Below, piece by piece: positions 22,072 through 24,675 of a stretch of 24,675 nt of DNA. The translations under genes and the position numbers were made by a program. The DNA comes from DAOMFM01 sp035429825 (GTDB lineage Bacteria; Acidobacteriota; Blastocatellia; UBA7656; JADIYM01). The stretch spans positions 1-24,675 of the forward strand of contig JBGAKX010000061.1 in assembly GCA_044224215.1 (NCBI GenBank), given 5' to 3'. Within the stretch, counting starts at the first letter, position 1. Each line of letters opens with the position of its first letter. Under the pieces are notes generated by a model. The model did no database searches. It was given only the letters and a program-made list of their open reading frames with translations, and was not told the DNA's origin.

Positions 22072-22845
22072 CTACGCGTAGCGCCAGAGCGCGATGCCGC
22101 CCAGCAGGCCAGCCGTGTTGTCAATGACGGTGGCGAGCGGAGGAAGCGCGCCCGTGAGCTTCTTTGCGTTGCCGCCGCCGATGTAGATCGCGTTGTAGTT
22201 GATCGCCTTGTTCAGCTCGCGCACGGCGCGCTGAACGTTCTTGTTCCAGCGCTTCTTGCCGAGCTTCTTGAGCGCGGCATTCCCGACGCACTCCTCGTAC
22301 GTCTTGCCGTTGCGGAACGGATGGTGTGCCAGCTCGAGGTTCGGCACGAGGCGTCCGTCCAGGTAGATCGCCGAGCCGAGCCCCGTCCCAAGCGTGATGA
22401 CAAGCTCGACGCCCTTGCCCTTGATTGCGGCAAATCCCTGCACGTCGGCATCGTTGAGCACGCGCGTCGCCTTCTTGAGCCGCGAACCAAGCGTCGACGC
22501 GAGATCAAAGCCTGCCCACGAGCTGTCGAGATTTGGCGCCGTTGCGACGACCCCCGCGTGCACGACGCCCGGGAACCCCACGGACACGCGGTCAAAACTC
22601 CCGTGCTTCGACGCCTGCCCGGCAATCATGTCGACGATGGCGTCCGGTGTCGCGGGTTGCGGCGTCTCCTCGCGGATGCGCTCCGTCACTGCCTTACCGG
22701 TGTCGTCGAGAACGATGGTCTTGATGCCGGTGCCGCCAATGTCAACCGCCAAAGTTCTGACGGACTTGGCCACGGGCTTGGCGGACTTCTTTGCCGCCCG
22801 CTTCGGTTTCCGCGCGGTGCGGGCTGCAGTCTTGCGTGTCGTCAT
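22072..22845 (-). CDS. ppgK: Polyphosphate glucokinase (ROK family) with basic N-terminal tail
   Basis: This 257-aa protein is predicted to phosphorylate glucose using inorganic polyphosphate, possibly also ATP. The ROK core has DIGGTGIK (35-42), VSVGFPGVVHAG, the glucose-contacting NDADVQGFA, and LGTGLGSAIYLDG. PPGK-type features follow: ELAHHPFRNGKTYEECVG, the KRWNKNVQRAV region and NAIYIGGGNAKKL near the end. The first ~30 residues are an unusual tail rich in Lys, Arg and Ala (RKTAARTARKPKRAAKKSAK), resembling the histone-like protein encoded 8 kb away. It could bind polyphosphate or DNA (inference). GGAGG lies 7 nt upstream of ATG 22845, so the tail is genuinely within the predicted protein. 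It stands alone, convergent with the TPR gene. Confidence 0.93.
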   Translation of the reverse strand: MTTRKTAARTARKPKRAAKKSAKPVAKSVRTLAVDIGGTGIKTIVLDDTGKAVTERIREETPQPATPDAIVDMIAGQASKHGSFDRVSVGFPGVVHAGVVATAPNLDSSWAGFDLASTLGSRLKKATRVLNDADVQGFAAIKGKGVELVITLGTGLGSAIYLDGRLVPNLELAHHPFRNGKTYEECVGNAALKKLGKKRWNKNVQRAVRELNKAINYNAIYIGGGNAKKLTGALPPLATVIDNTAGLLGGIALWRYA

Positions 22846-22978
22846 AGTTGGGCCTCCACGTAAACGGGGGTCTCGCGCGCCGAATTCGGAAACACACGTG
22901 CGCGCGTGTCAGTCGGTGCTCGCCAGAATACCAAATTCTGTCGCTCAGGGAAGCGCGCATGTGAAATATCGCCACAAT

Positions 22979-22996
22979 CCGGCGCAGTCGCGCCGG
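22979..22996 (-). terminator. GC hairpin after the sugar transferase gene
   Basis: CCGGCGC (22979-22985) and GCGCCGG (22990-22996) form a perfect 7-bp stem with a 4-nt loop, 62 nt past the minus-strand sugar transferase stop. The T-tract is poor (ATTGTGG). Confidence 0.4.
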
Positions 22997-23058
22997 GCGC
23001 GACGACGCTCGCTGCGCGTCATCGATTCGATCGTCTGTGTTTGCGCGATGCGCGACGA

Positions 23059-23757
23059 TCAGAAGCCGGGTTCCTCGGCGACCGTACCGGCGAGCCGATC
23101 AGATCCGCCTCCCGCCGCGCGTTCACGCACCAGCACGGACGGGATCGTGCGCGCGATGATCGCCAGATCGAACGCGAGCGACCATCGCTGAATGTACTCG
23201 AGGTCCGACCGAAGCCGTGCGCCGACGTCCGTGTCGCCGCGCAGGCCTCGAACCTGGGCGAGGCCGGTGATCCCGCCACGCACCGTCAACCGTCGCGCGA
23301 AGCCCGGCCATCTCTTGCCAAATCCGCGTGCAAACTCGGGACGTTCCGGGCGCGGACCAACCAGGCTCATGTCGCCGAGAAGCACGTTCCACAGCTGCGG
23401 CAACTCGTCGAGCCCGAGCCGGCGCAGCACGCCGCCAACGGCGGTACACCGGGGATCGTCATCAACGGCCCACACGGCGCGCCCGTTCGGCTCGGCGCCA
23501 ACCTTCATCGTTCGAAACTTCAGGATCGTAAACGGCCGGCCGTCGATCCCGAGCCGCGTCTGGCGGTACAGCGCAGGGCCCGGTGACGTTGCGCGAACGG
23601 CCAGTGCGATCAGCAGTCCGAGCGGCCACCCCACGGCCAGGAGCATACCGGCGACGAGTGCGTCAAACGCGCGCTTTGCCGCGCCGCCGAGCCCCGTTAC
23701 CGAACGATGCCGCGCGGTTCGCGGCTGACCAACGCGCCTGAATGGACTTCGCCCCAT
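23059..23757 (-). CDS. Undecaprenyl-phosphate sugar-1-phosphate transferase (bacterial sugar transferase)
   Basis: This 232-aa initiating transferase of exopolysaccharide or O-antigen synthesis is predicted to move a sugar-1-phosphate from an NDP-sugar to undecaprenyl phosphate on the inner membrane. KRAFD (28-32) precedes a single re-entrant or transmembrane hydrophobic segment (33-56). KFRTM (80-84), the catalytic DELPQLWNV (117-125), GDMSLVGPRPE (128-138), RGGITGLAQV and the late YIQRWSLAFDL are all conserved. It is the minimal catalytic type without the N-terminal multi-helix domain of WbaP or WcaJ. The start overlaps the upstream gene's stop by one base (TAATG). The sugar specificity cannot be read. 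Confidence 0.93.
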   Translation of the reverse strand: MGRSPFRRVGQPRTARHRSVTGLGGAAKRAFDALVAGMLLAVGWPLGLLIALAVRATSPGPALYRQTRLGIDGRPFTILKFRTMKVGAEPNGRAVWAVDDDPRCTAVGGVLRRLGLDELPQLWNVLLGDMSLVGPRPERPEFARGFGKRWPGFARRLTVRGGITGLAQVRGLRGDTDVGARLRSDLEYIQRWSLAFDLAIIARTIPSVLVRERAAGGGSDRLAGTVAEEPGF

Positions 23758-24674
23758 TATGAAACCCTCGCCCTGCGCGACAGGCCGGTCGCCTGCTCCT
23801 CGCATCGGGCTACGCACGCGGCGAGCGCACGCTCGAACCGTGCGAGCGTGTCCGCGCGATGATCGTTGATGTGGAGCTTCAACCGGTCGGGACCAAGACG
23901 GACCGACTCCGCATCAACGTCCGTAGGGACCTTCTTCTTGAGATTTGCGCCAAGCACTCTCCGGCTGAGCGGTTCGAGCGCATCGCCCGCGAGCCATTCA
24001 ACCGCCCGTCGAAGCATACCGGCGTGCAGGGGTCGTGCATGCCGGTCGATGGCGTGCGTAAACGCGCCGGGAAGCAATTCCGCAGCCCACGAGTTCGCGG
24101 TGACGAGGGCGCGAAACATCTCGGCGCCTGCAAATGGCTCGAGATGGACGAGCTGGTGCGCGGTGTACAGATCTCGGTCCGCGATAGCGAGGGAGTGCTC
24201 GTCCAGAAAGTAGTTCGCACAGATCGCGCGCCGCGCTCCCAGCAGCCGTGTAAGCACCGTCACGCACATGCAGGCGGACCACACCCGGTCACCCGCCGCG
24301 ACGACAAAGACATCGACGTCGTCGTCATGGGCATTGTCGAATGCAACTGCGCCCGAGATCGCGACGAGCCGGACGAACGGGAGTCGGGCAATGAGTCCGA
24401 GCACGCGCGCGTATCGCCGGCGCACGGAACGCGCATTGCGCTCGCCGGCCCGCCGTTCGTCGACAAGGTGGTCGCGACCGGCAAGAAACACAAATCCCTC
24501 GCGCTCGCCGAGCGCGTCGGCGAGCGCATACGGGCGATCGAGGACACGACGCAGCTCGTCGGCGTCGATCTCGACGTCGAAGAGCCCCCGCCGCAGCTCA
24601 TCGAATCTGAGCGGGTAGCTGAAGAGGTCCGAATACAGGACCGTCTTGAGGATTGCGAGCTCCGCGGGCTCCAT
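23757..24674 (-). CDS. Nucleotidyltransferase-fold protein of a polysaccharide locus
   Basis: These 305 residues run from ATG 24674, one base from the window end, so an upstream extension cannot be excluded. The N-terminal ~75 residues look like a winged helix (AILKTVLYSDLFSYPLRFDELRRGL). A polymerase-beta-like nucleotidyltransferase core follows, with G108 and the acidic cluster DDDVDVF (117-123), the D-x-D-type metal site; the usual GS is GA here. The substrate is unknown. The stop overlaps the sugar transferase start by one base, so the two are translationally coupled and probably work in the same surface polysaccharide pathway, perhaps as a regulator or modifying enzyme (inference). Confidence 0.75.
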   Translation of the reverse strand: MEPAELAILKTVLYSDLFSYPLRFDELRRGLFDVEIDADELRRVLDRPYALADALGEREGFVFLAGRDHLVDERRAGERNARSVRRRYARVLGLIARLPFVRLVAISGAVAFDNAHDDDVDVFVVAAGDRVWSACMCVTVLTRLLGARRAICANYFLDEHSLAIADRDLYTAHQLVHLEPFAGAEMFRALVTANSWAAELLPGAFTHAIDRHARPLHAGMLRRAVEWLAGDALEPLSRRVLGANLKKKVPTDVDAESVRLGPDRLKLHINDHRADTLARFERALAACVARCEEQATGLSRRARVS

Positions 24675-24675
24675 C

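Overview
The window is GC-rich (roughly two thirds G+C by eye) and densely coding. It looks like a chromosomal or metagenome-assembled scaffold from a free-living Gram-negative-type bacterium. The mix is a kinase/ATPase-type TPR protein, several other TPR proteins, a fused MFS/spermidine-synthase-like/TPR membrane protein, a polyphosphate glucokinase, a UbiA-type prenyltransferase and a split acyl-CoA carboxylase. This would fit Acidobacteriota (Vicinamibacteria-like), but that placement is inference from gene content, not from a marker gene. A 9-base run of N at 14073-14081 marks an assembly gap. I see no tRNA, rRNA, CRISPR array, transposase or phage gene.

Layout. 1-1667 (+): the C-terminal part of an ATPase/TPR regulator cut by the window edge, followed by a 531-bp gene-poor gap. 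2199-4420 (-): a VOC/glyoxalase-fold protein with its own promoter and a perfect palindromic operator, an RRM RNA-binding protein with an acidic tail, and an HU-like DNA-binding domain fused to TPRs. 4623-5996 (+): an ACT-domain malic enzyme, convergent with 6024-6956 (-), a decaprenyl-phosphate phosphoribosyltransferase-like membrane enzyme. Behind that lies 750 bp of apparently non-coding DNA with hairpins.

7707-13987 (+): a long co-directional series: nnr (NAD(P)HX repair), tsaE (tRNA t6A), greA, a CDP-alcohol phosphatidyltransferase, a zinc-ribbon membrane protein, a biotin carboxylase and a biotin carrier protein. Several junctions overlap or are nearly abutting, and a very strong hairpin closes the series next to the N gap. 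14357-14563 (+): a histone H1-like Lys/Ala/Pro repeat protein with a near-consensus promoter and an intrinsic terminator. 14649-15886 (+): a mannose-6-phosphate-isomerase-type cupin and a DUF58 protein.

15898-20440 (-): a two-gene unit, a Ca2+/cation antiporter-like protein and then the 1068-aa MFS/spermidine-synthase-like/TPR fusion. It is divergent from 20610-22016 (+), a membrane-anchored TPR protein. 22072-22845 (-): polyphosphate glucokinase with a histone-like basic N-terminal tail. 23059-24674 (-): a translationally coupled nucleotidyltransferase-fold protein and an undecaprenyl-phosphate sugar transferase, probably the edge of an exopolysaccharide locus.

The most interesting material is nucleic-acid-binding architecture and cis-regulation: the HU-TPR fusion, the basic tail on the glucokinase, the RRM protein with an acidic tail, the operator abutting a strong promoter at 2718-2776, and a greA leader able to form alternative structures around its ribosome binding site. 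No single defence or mobile system is present.
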